Source of the DNA: Anaerolineae bacterium
GTDB lineage: Bacteria > Chloroflexota > Anaerolineae > B4-G1
DNA length: 16,910 bases
Reading direction: 5' to 3'
Assembly (NCBI GenBank): GCA_030612185.1
Contig: JAUWOI010000036.1
Coordinates: 1 to 16,910, forward strand
Part shown: positions 6,708 to 13,930 of the stretch, in pieces
Layout of the letters: each line of letters opens with the position of its first letter
Numbering within the stretch: the stretch's first letter is position 1
Made by a program: the position numbers and the translations under genes
The notes under the pieces: model-generated
The model's input: only the letters and a program-made list of their open reading frames with translations
Told to the model about the DNA's origin: nothing
Databases searched by the model: none

Positions 6708-6804
6708 GACCGAATAGCCTCTAAAACTCTCAACTCCTTAAAATTTTAAGATTTTGCGTTCCAGGCGCGAGTGTATAGCCCGTCTCAACACAGGACCTGT
6801 CGGA

Positions 6805-7240
6805 TCAGGGAGCAATCACCACGGCCAACTGGTGTAGGCTGTCAACCAGCATGGCACGGACGCGCTCTGCCCCTGCCTGCATCCACGCCATCGCCCCCAG
6901 TTTCCGGTTGCCGGCGGGCACGCCAGCGCGAGATGCCGTGCCGGCAAAGAGGAGCAGAGTGGCAGTAATCACGGCCGCGTTCGCTGGCGCAGCGCCTGAC
7001 TCCATGGCCGCCTTGACGCCCATCTCTACCACATGATCCAGGGGCAGTTTCTCAAGGTTCGCATCGCTCAGTGAGATGTCCCGCCCCTGCAGAATTTCCC
7101 ACGTCATTGCGTTTGCAGCGCTGAGAGCTGCCAAGGTTCAGCATCCCGTGCCCTTTGGTCAACGCTTCAATACGATCGCTGGTGGTGTACTGCACATTGG
7201 AAGTCACCGCCATAATCGTTGCCAGAATTTCCTTCTCCAC
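6805..7240 (-). pseudogene. Frameshifted unknown gene downstream of RNA element C
   Basis: A GTG start at 7240 with GGAGG 7 nt upstream opens [18 protein letters not shown] and continues to LTKGHGMLN. Near 7134-7138 the sensible frame moves by one base to [19 protein letters not shown] and runs to the stop at 6805. Restoring the frame gives about 145 residues, alanine-rich and helical, with the motif [16 protein letters not shown] do not recognise the family. The sequence after that motif looks eroded and the protein ends abruptly, so it is probably also truncated. Its leader carries promoter C and RNA element C, the same arrangement as the DUF2193-like gene. A sequencing error at the shift cannot be excluded. 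Confidence 0.6.
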
Positions 7241-7435
7241 GTTAGCACCTCCAGGTACTTTTGCCAGGCTCTCCAGAGCCTGGAATGACAGGATACAATC
7301 CTACCGAAACCGTTCTTGGCAATCACTCATCCTCCTGTGCCTCGCTCTCGCATCACCTCCTTCTACTGGCTTCTCATAGTGAGAAACCACACTCAAGATC
7401 CGCCTTGGTGCGGCGTGCGGCGGTCGAAAAAGAAC
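7241..7435 (-). other. Spacer between RNA element C and the frameshifted gene
   Basis: No gene. It contains an 11-nt perfect complement of the 16S rRNA 3' end on the minus strand (AAGGAGGTGAT, 7362-7352) that overlaps an ATG too closely to start it normally, a second GGAGG directly abutting an ATG (frame of nine codons), and the palindrome at 7264-7283. Confidence 0.5.
7264..7283. repeat. Perfect palindrome with TCCA loop
   Basis: CCAGGCTC (7264-7271) and GAGCCTGG (7276-7283) form an 8-bp stem with loop TCCA in the leader of the frameshifted gene. No T run follows. It resembles the interspersed palindromes elsewhere in the window and shares the TCCA loop with the one in fmdA. Confidence 0.7.
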
Positions 7436-7531
7436 AAAAAAAGCCGAACTACTGAGAGATTACTCCTGGCAGCTCGGCCACGTTAGGACGGATCTAACAG
7501 CCTCGCGGTCCCATCCGCTGGGTAGCCGCTT
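7436..7531 (-). ncRNA. Structured RNA element, copy C (riboswitch-like, with intrinsic terminator)
   Basis: Outer stem GCGG (7529-7526) with CCGC (7508-7505); inner stem CCCA (7522-7519) with UGGG (7513-7510); loop GCGGA. The second hairpin has GGCU with GGCC (7502-7499 with 7479-7476) and GUUAG with CUAAC (7498-7494 with 7486-7482), loop AUCCGUC, whose UCCG complements CGGA of the first loop. The terminator stem of 10 bp including G-U pairs (7478-7469 with 7452-7443) is followed by seven U (7442-7436) and reuses the 3' side of the second hairpin. The second-hairpin stem differs from copies A and B in sequence but keeps pairing, which supports the structure. Confidence 0.82.
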
Positions 7532-7553
7532 ATTCTATTGGTCTTTCATATAT

Positions 7554-7582
7554 ATTATGCACAAGAAACTACCCTATGTCAA
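7554..7582 (-). promoter_or_regulatory. Sigma70 promoter for RNA element C
   Basis: On the minus strand TTGACA (7582-7577) and CATAAT (7559-7554) lie 17 nt apart. The RNA element starts 23 nt after the -10 box, nearly the same distance as at copy B. The -35 box lies in the tail of the PhzF-like remnant. Confidence 0.82.
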
Positions 7583-7805
7583 GCCGGAGTTCGGGTGTTC
7601 GGGTGTATTTCAATCCTGGGGCAAGTTGACCCTCCCGACCGCTGAGGTCCACTTCCACGTACAGCGTGTTGGGCCAGCCCAGTTCCGCGCCCTGCTCGCT
7701 GACAATGTGGACCGTCGGCTCGGTGACCGGCACAGCCCAGTGGTGGACCAGGCAGGCCACGAGCGCATCGTTGGCGCTGCCGGTAGCCGGATCACCGCGC
7801 CCCAA
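7569..7805 (-). pseudogene. Remnant of a PhzF-like isomerase/epimerase (C-terminal part)
   Basis: The frame reads GRGDPATGSANDALVACLV near its beginning and later SEQGAELGWPNTLYVEVD, the conserved C-terminal blocks of the phenazine-biosynthesis PhzF family. Intact members have about 260-300 residues; only about 78 remain. There is no proper start (the first in-frame initiator is TTG), and an in-frame TAG lies about 30 nt upstream, so the N-terminal two thirds are gone. I judge it non-functional. Confidence 0.75.
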
Positions 7806-7837
7806 CAGGGGCTTGGGGTAGTCCCCTATCTACCTCC

Positions 7838-8083
7838 TCAAACGTATGCTCTCTCATAAAGCCCGATAAACCCCTCAGCATCTATCGTTCGAGGACTAAA
7901 CGGGGTACAACCATCCGCCATGCAGATTTCTGCCAGATTCGGAAACGATTCCTTTTCAACTCCTAACGACTCTAGATTCTGGTCGAAGCCTATGTCCTCA
8001 AGCAATTCCCTTATCGCATCAACCACCGTCTTTGCAGCATCTACACCAAAGACAACCCTGGTTTTGGCCTGGAATCTGAACAT
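7838..8083 (-). pseudogene. Iron-containing alcohol dehydrogenase with internal deletion
   Basis: An ATG at 8083 with GGAGGAAGGAG upstream begins MFRFQAKTRVVFGVDAAKTV, a typical N-terminus of Fe-containing alcohol dehydrogenases. After about 28 residues the frame jumps directly to the family's C-terminus, IGFDQNLESLGVEKESFPNL and then ADGCTPFSPRT with LYERAYV at the end. Some 300 central residues, including the metal-binding histidines, are missing, leaving 81 residues in frame. Start and stop signals are preserved, so a short product may still be made. The original enzyme could have been an alcohol or methanol dehydrogenase in the C1 pathway, which is inference. Confidence 0.8.
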
Positions 8084-8115
8084 CTCCTTCCTCCGCAATG
8101 TACTTGTCCCGAAAC

Positions 8116-9021
8116 CTAACCTGGACAGGCCGGAACCAAATGTCTCCAATTCGTGCTTCTCCCCAGCACGTACTCCACCAGCCGGTCTGCCACGTCCACC
8201 CCGGTCGCCGCCTGCAAGGCCCGCCAGCCGGGGATGCCGTTGACCTCGATCACGGTGTAGCCCCCGCCCTCGATGGGCAGGATGTCCACACCGGCGTAGT
8301 CGGCCCCCAGCGCCCGGGTCGCCCGGAGAGCCATCTCCCGCAGTTCGTCATCCAACGCCAGCGGTTCCGCCTTAGCGCCCTGCGCCACGTTCGTCTTCCA
8401 GGTCTCGCCCCGGCGCACCATCGCCGCCACCGCCCGCCCGCCGACCACGAAGACGCGGATGTCCTGGCGGCCGTGGGGCACGAACTCCTGGAGGTAGTAG
8501 ACGTAACGGCACAACTCCAGCGCCCGGAAGACCCGATGAGCGATGTCTGGGTCCGAGACGCGCACCATGCCTCGCCCCTCAGAGCCGAAGAGGGGCTTGA
8601 CGACGACGTCGCCGCCCAGTTCGTGGAACGCAGCCAGCGCCTCGTCGAACCGCTCGGTGACAATCGTGCGCGGCGTGGGCAGGCCGGCGTCCTCCAGGAG
8701 CGTCGAGGTGTAGTATTTGTCCACCGTGCGCTCAATGGCTGTTGGCGAGTTGACGAAATGCACCCCAGCGTTCTCCAGCCGGTGCAGCGCATCCATGCGG
8801 AAGATGATCTGCTCCAGCGAGCCGCCGGGAATAGTGCGCACAAAGAGGATATCGTACTCGTCCAGCGGCTCGCCGGTAGCGGCCAGATAGGGCCGGGCCG
8901 CCAGCCGGGCCGTCAGTTGGGTGATGGGAAAGCAGGGCGCGGCGATGCCCCGCCGGGCCAGCGCCGATTGCAGGGCCGTCACGTGCCAGCCTCCCTGTGG
9001 CCCCAAAATACCGATCTTCAT
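8116..9021 (-). CDS. mptN: RimK-family ATP-grasp ligase, probably H4MPT:glutamate ligase type
   Basis: A 301-residue protein with the RimK ATP-grasp layout: DKYYTS at 101-106, KPLFGSEGRGM at 142-152 (phosphate-binding loop), D188 and R190, R206 before KTNVAQG (209-215), then D246 and the EVNGIPGW segment (E259, N261). RimK homologues in this position, next to mch, correspond to MptN of archaea and OrfY of methylotrophs, which add glutamate to the pterin carrier; the substrate here is inferred. The ATG overlaps the mch stop as ATGA, so it belongs to the fmd-mch operon as its last gene. Confidence 0.82.
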   Translation of the reverse strand: MKIGILGPQGGWHVTALQSALARRGIAAPCFPITQLTARLAARPYLAATGEPLDEYDILFVRTIPGGSLEQIIFRMDALHRLENAGVHFVNSPTAIERTVDKYYTSTLLEDAGLPTPRTIVTERFDEALAAFHELGGDVVVKPLFGSEGRGMVRVSDPDIAHRVFRALELCRYVYYLQEFVPHGRQDIRVFVVGGRAVAAMVRRGETWKTNVAQGAKAEPLALDDELREMALRATRALGADYAGVDILPIEGGGYTVIEVNGIPGWRALQAATGVDVADRLVEYVLGRSTNWRHLVPACPG

Positions 9022-10028
9022 TCCAGCAAGACCCTCTGCACCATCTCGCAGTTTATCCGGCCGGCGTGGAAGGTGCGGCCACTGGTCAGGTTGTTGATGA
9101 AGATCTCCGCCGCGCTGAAGAGCAGCGGGTCAATCTTGTAAAAGTCACAATCGTAACGCTGGAACAGGTCGTAGAAGGAAGTGCCATAATCCCGCGACGC
9201 CGAGGAGGGCAGTTGCTCAATGACCGGTTCGATCTGCGTATCGTCCGTGCGCACTGTGTACCAGGCCCGCCCGCCGTAGAGGACGGCGTCGTTCATGCGC
9301 CCGATGGCCCACAGGTCGTCCGCCGCGACGGGGGCCAGGGGGCAGGTACCAAAGCCGGAGAGCACTGTGCGGACGTCGAAACCGACCTCTATCATCTTGT
9401 GCAACCCCGACTCCACCACCCGCGCCGCCACCTGCACCGCGCAGACCAGGCTGGCGGGCGGGGCGATCAAGACGTAGAGACGGTCCGGGGAGACGCCGCA
9501 CTTGCCGGCCACGTCCTCTGCCACCTCCTCCGGCGGCAGCCGAGACCCCTCCAGACAGAACACCGCCACGTCCGCCTGGTCCCGATAGCCCAGCCGCTCG
9601 AAAATCTCCTCCACCCCGTAGAGCGCCCGCGCCGGGCCGGAGCCCATCGCCTTGTAGGGATCCGATACGTCGCCCCCTCTTACCGGCCAGCCAGCCAGTT
9701 GCGCGGCTATGCAGGCCAGCGGCGGGTGGCTCACAGAGACGGTCACACCCGGCAGCCACACGTCGCCGGTGATAGAGTCAGAAGAAACCGGGTTTTCAGG
9801 AAAAAACCCGGTTTCTGAGAAAGTGAGTTCGCAGAAACTGACCTGTCCCAGCCCACCCATACAAGCCTCGGCGAAGAGCCGGCCCGCCTCCAATGACCCA
9901 GGAACCTCCACCCCGGCGTCCACCACCGTGGCCCCGTTGGGGAGACGTGTCACCGCCAGTCCCAGTGGTTCTGCGTCGGCGATCATTCGTCGCACGATTT
10001 CGGCTGCTCTCTCATTCACGCTGATCAT
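9018..10028 (-). CDS. mch: Methenyl-tetrahydromethanopterin cyclohydrolase
   Basis: A 336-residue protein, near the usual length of 310-325 plus a short insertion. It converts methenyl-H4MPT to formyl-H4MPT. Family blocks include MISVNERAAEIVRRM at the start, SVSHPPLACIAAQLAGW, YKAMGSGPARAL, and the C-terminal YDLFQRYDCDFYKIDP with GRTFHAGRIN. It overlaps fmdC by 17 nt and the following mptN by 4 nt. Residues 71-84 (SETGFFPENPV and flanks) are encoded by a palindromic element and lie in a variable stretch, so function may be unaffected. Confidence 0.95.
   Translation of the reverse strand: MISVNERAAEIVRRMIADAEPLGLAVTRLPNGATVVDAGVEVPGSLEAGRLFAEACMGGLGQVSFCELTFSETGFFPENPVSSDSITGDVWLPGVTVSVSHPPLACIAAQLAGWPVRGGDVSDPYKAMGSGPARALYGVEEIFERLGYRDQADVAVFCLEGSRLPPEEVAEDVAGKCGVSPDRLYVLIAPPASLVCAVQVAARVVESGLHKMIEVGFDVRTVLSGFGTCPLAPVAADDLWAIGRMNDAVLYGGRAWYTVRTDDTQIEPVIEQLPSSASRDYGTSFYDLFQRYDCDFYKIDPLLFSAAEIFINNLTSGRTFHAGRINCEMVQRVLLE
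9783..9816. repeat. Palindromic element inserted in mch
   Basis: A perfect 14-bp inverted repeat, AGAAACCGGGTTTT (9783-9796) and AAAACCCGGTTTCT (9803-9816), with loop CAGGAA. It is the same family as 1337-1364 in opposite orientation, with a compensating base pair in the stem. It is read through in frame. Confidence 0.88.
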
Positions 10029-10863
10029 ATATCAGGATTTCCCCCTTCCCCAGTGTTGTGATGTCGCCGGTGTAACGACGGAATAGCCCCTCGACCTGCT
10101 CCTGAGCGACCGGCAGGTGCCACTCCTGCAAGCGGCGCAGGTAGAGGCGCAGGAAGGTGGGACGGTAGGAGCAAGCATAACAGAACGTAGGCAGGAGACC
10201 GTCCGCCAGCCCGCCCAGGGCGACGATAGTGCCGCGCTTCATCCCCGCCCCGGCCCGCGCCCCCAGCGTGCCAAAGACAAAGATGGAACCAGCGATCATC
10301 CGCGCCCCGGCAAACTCGCCCGCGTTGCCCTGAACGGCGATCAGCCCCCGGCGCATACGCTCCCCGGCGCGAGGGCCAGCGTCCCCTTCTACGATGATGA
10401 CCCCACCGCACATGCCGCGCTTTTCCCCCGGATAGGCCCCGCCGAGCATCGGGCCGGCGTTCCCACGCACCCGGATGAGACCGCCGGACATCTGCGCGCC
10501 GGCCCAACCGTCCACGTCCCCATTGACGAGAATCTCCCCACCGCGCATCTCCGCTCCCAGGTGCGGCCCTGCGTCGCCGTGGATGGTGATCCGCCCCCAG
10601 CTCATCCCCTGGCCAATGCGCTTGACGTGGCGCAGGCTTCGCCGTGAGCACTCAGCCGAACGGTCGCCCTCGACGACGATGCTGTCTGAGCGCTCACCCT
10701 CCACAGTAAACAGGTCACCCAACGTCACTTTTCGCCGGCCATAATAGGCCGGAAGAGCCTCGATCTCCGCCCGGCTGCGGCCGGCAAAATGGTCGGGACG
10801 GATACTATCGGCCTCGATGGGTATGGTGGTCGATTCCCTCAGGCACAGAGTTACCTCACCCAT
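10012..10863 (-). CDS. fmdC: Formylmethanofuran dehydrogenase subunit C
   Basis: A 283-residue protein. From about residue 85 to 220 it consists of repeats spaced about 19-22 residues, each with the G-D/N-A-G-x2-x-G-x2-M-x2-G pattern (for example GDAGPHLGAEMRGGEILVNG). This is the right-handed beta helix shared by FwdC/FhcC and the GltS C-terminal domain. The subunit links the A and B/D subunits. The N-terminal part, VTLCLRESTTIPIEADSI, also fits FhcC. The gene follows a 124-nt AT-rich gap after DUF1294 and overlaps mch by 17 nt. Its ribosome-binding site is weak (AGGGAAGTGA). Confidence 0.93.
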   Translation of the reverse strand: MGEVTLCLRESTTIPIEADSIRPDHFAGRSRAEIEALPAYYGRRKVTLGDLFTVEGERSDSIVVEGDRSAECSRRSLRHVKRIGQGMSWGRITIHGDAGPHLGAEMRGGEILVNGDVDGWAGAQMSGGLIRVRGNAGPMLGGAYPGEKRGMCGGVIIVEGDAGPRAGERMRRGLIAVQGNAGEFAGARMIAGSIFVFGTLGARAGAGMKRGTIVALGGLADGLLPTFCYACSYRPTFLRLYLRRLQEWHLPVAQEQVEGLFRRYTGDITTLGKGEILIYDQRE

Positions 10864-10987
10864 AAAATAATCACTTCCCTGCGACTTCTACTTTCCAACT
10901 TGAACGGTTTTAACCAATGTGGATCATGTGGAAAAACTCCAACTTTTCTAACCATTGCTTTGCCCTACGGAAGGAGAATTAAACCCT

Positions 10988-11287
10988 CTACCGCCTGATC
11001 CATACGTAGTAAGCAACGACCAGAACGATCTGAGCGATTGAAACCAACCAGAATTTGAGACGGAATCTTGTTTTTGCCGTCTTGTGGTGAAATAACTGCA
11101 TCCCTACGAGCGCGCCGATTGTGCCGCCAGCGAAGGTGAGCGCAAGTAGCACTTTCTCGGGCACACGCGTCCACTTCGAACCAGCGATTGCCTTGTCATA
11201 CCCATACGCTAGGAATGTGACCAGAGTGATGACGATCAGCCACGACTGTAAAGCATCGAGCGGGTAGCCATTGATTTCATCCCCCAT
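10988..11287 (-). CDS. DUF1294 family small membrane protein
   Basis: A 99-residue protein with about three or four membrane segments and the DUF1294 signature: YGYDKAIAGSKWTRVPEKVL, FAGGTIGALVGMQ and FHHKTAKTRFR. The function of the family is unknown. I chose the ATG at 11287, which has GAGG upstream; a TTG at 11317 would add ten residues. The gene sits between ftr and fmdC, where other clusters have none, and its base composition, like the following gap (10864-10987), is clearly more AT-rich than its neighbours, suggesting later insertion. Confidence 0.85.
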   Translation of the reverse strand: MGDEINGYPLDALQSWLIVITLVTFLAYGYDKAIAGSKWTRVPEKVLLALTFAGGTIGALVGMQLFHHKTAKTRFRLKFWLVSIAQIVLVVAYYVWIRR

Positions 11288-11362
11288 ACGATCCTCTTGG
11301 GCATCTATGCCAACCAAGACTCGACAAGTAGAAACCCTGCATCTCCGAGAAAATGAGGTTCT

Positions 11363-12259
11363 CTACGCCCATCGCGCCCCCATAATCTCCCACAGCCGTA
11401 TGTGACACTGCCCCAACCTGCCGCCATAGTTGCCGGCCGAGATGCGTACGATACCGGGCCGGCAGGCCGCCTCTACGCCAACGCGCATCGCCTCCCGCAC
11501 CGCGTCCTCGGTCAGTCCGCAGGCGACGATCTCCAGCGCCGCGTTGACCCCCTCCGCCAGGCCACTGTCCACCAGGTGACGCAGCGTGGGACAGTAGGGC
11601 TCATTGGTGGAAGCGATGAGGAATTTGTAACGGGAACCGGCTTTGCTCCCGCTGCGCACGATTCCGCCGGGGAACGGCAGCACCACCTCCTCGATGGAGC
11701 GCATAGCCGCCACCGCTGCCTCCGCCGCCGCCAGTGCCGCCTCGTTGCTCTCACCCTGGATGATGATATTCCCTCCTGCGATCCCCCGCTGGATGCCAAA
11801 TTGCTCCTCGACCAGGAACTCCCCCTCCATCACCGGTAAACGCCAGAAGCGCCGCCCCTCCAGCAACTTGCTGATCTGGAAACCCTCGCCAAAGTAGCGC
11901 AACTTGCTACCGACCGCCACCTGCTCGTCCGCGTCCAACCCGTTGTAGCAAGCCGTGGTGGCGCAGGTCATCACACCCTGGCCGATCCGCAACGGCAGTT
12001 GGCTCTCCATATCCTCACGCGAACGGGTAAAGAGGATCAGGCTGACGCCCGGCCGCCCGTCTGGTGTCTCTTCGGGAGATAGTTCCCGCTCGATCCCCGC
12101 CTCGCAGCCGCAGCCGATGATTGAGGTGGCAAAGCCGGTGGTCGCCTGCGCCGCCGTCAGCGCCCACTTGCGGTTGACCGCCGTGACGATTGGCCGCGCC
12201 CCCCACATGCGGAACGCCTCGGCGAAGGTGTCCTCGATTTCGACGCCGTTTATATGCAC
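11363..12259 (-). CDS. ftr: Formylmethanofuran:tetrahydromethanopterin formyltransferase
   Basis: A 298-residue protein of standard Ftr/FhcD length. It transfers the formyl group between methanofuran and H4MPT. Family features are INGVEIEDTFAEAF at the start, ATGFATSIIGCGCEAGIE, the RIGQGVMTCATTACYNG block and the C-terminal SAGNYGGRLGQCHIRL. Translation starts at GTG (12259), supported by the upstream GAGGTGG and by alignment of the N-terminus; the start overlaps the fmdA stop by 10 nt. In bacterial methylotrophs this gene is called fhcD. Confidence 0.95.
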   Translation of the reverse strand: MHINGVEIEDTFAEAFRMWGARPIVTAVNRKWALTAAQATTGFATSIIGCGCEAGIERELSPEETPDGRPGVSLILFTRSREDMESQLPLRIGQGVMTCATTACYNGLDADEQVAVGSKLRYFGEGFQISKLLEGRRFWRLPVMEGEFLVEEQFGIQRGIAGGNIIIQGESNEAALAAAEAAVAAMRSIEEVVLPFPGGIVRSGSKAGSRYKFLIASTNEPYCPTLRHLVDSGLAEGVNAALEIVACGLTEDAVREAMRVGVEAACRPGIVRISAGNYGGRLGQCHIRLWEIMGARWA

Positions 12260-13914
12260 GCTACCACCTCGTTGTGGGGCAGGTACTCGTCCTGCACCGG
12301 GTAGTTTTCAAAGGCGACGGTGTAGGCCCGCTCGAAGTAAGCCCGCACGTCCGCCTCGATCCCATGGTCCCAGGGCGGGGCCACACAGAACGTCCGGCCG
12401 GGGAAGTCCTCTACCAACTCGCCGTCACGCACGACGACCCGCCCATCCTTGATCACGTAACAGGCGTGGGAGAACATCGCCGCCTGGTCGGCCTGCGGAC
12501 TGTAGACGGCGACATCGGCGTCGGCCCCGACCCCCAGGTGGCCCTTGCGCTTCAGTCCCAGCGCCCGCGCCGTCCCTGCCCGAGTGATGGTGGCGATCTC
12601 GTAGAGCGAGTACTCGCGCTCCAGTTCGGACAGGATCGTGCGCTTCCGCGCCCGGGCAGGCAGCGTCTCCAGTACTTCAGCCCGGTAGTCCCGGTCCATC
12701 GCCAGCCGGATTATGTCCGGGTAGGCGGTGAAAGGGCCGCCGTTGGGATGGTCGGTGGTCAGAAAGACACGCCAGGGATCTTCGACAAGCAGGAGCAACT
12801 CCAGGCCGATGCACCACTGGATGGCGTTGACCAGGTTGCGACGCCGGTAGGTTATCGGCACCACACCGCCGCCGGTCTCCTCCTCCACGTCGTGGTTCAG
12901 CCACTTGTCGCCGGTCAGCCGGTGCAGGTGGTACTGGAGCGGCCCGTCGGAGGTCATCGTCGTCGCCGGGCCGAAGACAACCTGCCCCACGTCTACGGTG
13001 ATATTGGGGTGTCCGTTGACGGCGCGGGCCACATCCGCCGCCGCAGAGCGGAGAGGGTTGCCATCGCCGCCGCCGTAACTGGAGAATTGCAGGTGACACA
13101 GGTGCGCCCGCCGCCCCTCCAGCGCCGCGATGGTCTCCAGCGTCGTGCTGACGTTGCCCGGCTGGCCCAGCCGGTTGGTGTGAATGTGGGGGCCGTGGGG
13201 CAGCCCCAACTCGGCGCTGACGTCGGCCAACGCGGTGATGATCTGGCGGGGCGTCACGCTGAAGCCCGCCACCTCGTCGTCCAGCCCGGAGACGTTCCGC
13301 CCCCACTTCCAGTTCTCCACCCCACCGGCGTTGACGATCTTGACGGCGTACCCCTTCGTCGCCCCCAGCAGCCAGGCCACGTAATCCCGTGCCTTTTCCC
13401 GCTCCTCATCTCGCAGGCAACCCATCAGGAAGCAGTTGTTGCCCATCAGGACGTAGGCTCCCTTGTCCAGGAGTGGAGTGTCGTTCAATTCCTCGTGGGC
13501 GTGGCGGGCCATCAGCGGGGGCACCGCCGCTTCCATCACCGTCGTGTACCCCATCTCGACGTACCGGTAGCCGGTGACGAAGGTAGTGGGCACGGTCTGG
13601 CCCACGCCGGAGCGGGAGACCCCCCTCAGTCCCCCCTCCAGGGGGGAGGGGAGTGTCCGCCGGGGGCGCACGTCGGCGCGGTGGTCCTCCGGGCGGAACT
13701 TGCGACCAGCGTTCACCTTTGGCCCGGCGATGTGGCTGTGGATGTCCACCCCACCAGGCATAACCACCAGCCCCGCTGCGTCTATGATCTCCGCCCGCTC
13801 GCGGTCTATCTCCCCTGGTGGGACAATACGCCCGTCCTTCACCCAGATGTCCTGTATTTCACCGTTGACCCCGTTCAGGGGATCGTAGACCTGGCCGTTG
13901 AGGATACCTAACAT
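12250..13914 (-). CDS. fmdA: Formylmethanofuran dehydrogenase subunit A
   Basis: A 554-residue amidohydrolase-fold subunit that forms or hydrolyses formylmethanofuran. Metal ligands are visible: H59 and H61 (DIHSHIAGPKVN), K192 (VKIVNAGG, the lysine expected to be carbamylated), H245 (HIHTNRLG), H271/H274 (HLCHLQF) and D388 (LTTDHPNGG). The start is the ATG at 13914, because earlier in-frame codons are not conserved. About 15 residues near 84-100 (TLPSPLEGGLRGVS) come from a C/G-rich palindromic insertion in the variable link before VPTTFVTGYRY. It overlaps ftr by 10 nt and follows the ATPase gene by 16 nt. Confidence 0.95.
   Translation of the reverse strand: MLGILNGQVYDPLNGVNGEIQDIWVKDGRIVPPGEIDRERAEIIDAAGLVVMPGGVDIHSHIAGPKVNAGRKFRPEDHRADVRPRRTLPSPLEGGLRGVSRSGVGQTVPTTFVTGYRYVEMGYTTVMEAAVPPLMARHAHEELNDTPLLDKGAYVLMGNNCFLMGCLRDEEREKARDYVAWLLGATKGYAVKIVNAGGVENWKWGRNVSGLDDEVAGFSVTPRQIITALADVSAELGLPHGPHIHTNRLGQPGNVSTTLETIAALEGRRAHLCHLQFSSYGGGDGNPLRSAAADVARAVNGHPNITVDVGQVVFGPATTMTSDGPLQYHLHRLTGDKWLNHDVEEETGGGVVPITYRRRNLVNAIQWCIGLELLLLVEDPWRVFLTTDHPNGGPFTAYPDIIRLAMDRDYRAEVLETLPARARKRTILSELEREYSLYEIATITRAGTARALGLKRKGHLGVGADADVAVYSPQADQAAMFSHACYVIKDGRVVVRDGELVEDFPGRTFCVAPPWDHGIEADVRAYFERAYTVAFENYPVQDEYLPHNEVVACI
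13630..13647. repeat. C/G palindrome inserted in fmdA
   Basis: TCCCCCC (13630-13636), loop TCCA and GGGGGGA (13641-13647) form a 7-bp stem, within a longer C- then G-rich tract (about 13619-13652). It is translated in frame as part of LPSPLEGGLRG. Confidence 0.7.
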
Positions 13915-13930
13915 CGTTTCACCATCTCGT

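Noticed and set aside
6737..6750. CTTAAAATTTTAAG palindrome as a terminator or operator
   Set aside because: It is a perfect 14-bp palindrome upstream of the element B promoter but entirely A/T in the middle, with no loop and no recognised regulator site; likely incidental.
6418..7531. Cyclic di-GMP-I (GEMM) riboswitch
   Set aside because: GGGACCGCGAGGC and AGCCGAGCUGCC look superficially like GEMM segments, but there is no GNRA tetraloop hairpin and receptor, and the pairing scheme differs.
12190..13911. Plus-strand open frame of 573 codons
   Set aside because: Antisense of fmdA, which has clear catalytic motifs; the plus-strand product has none.
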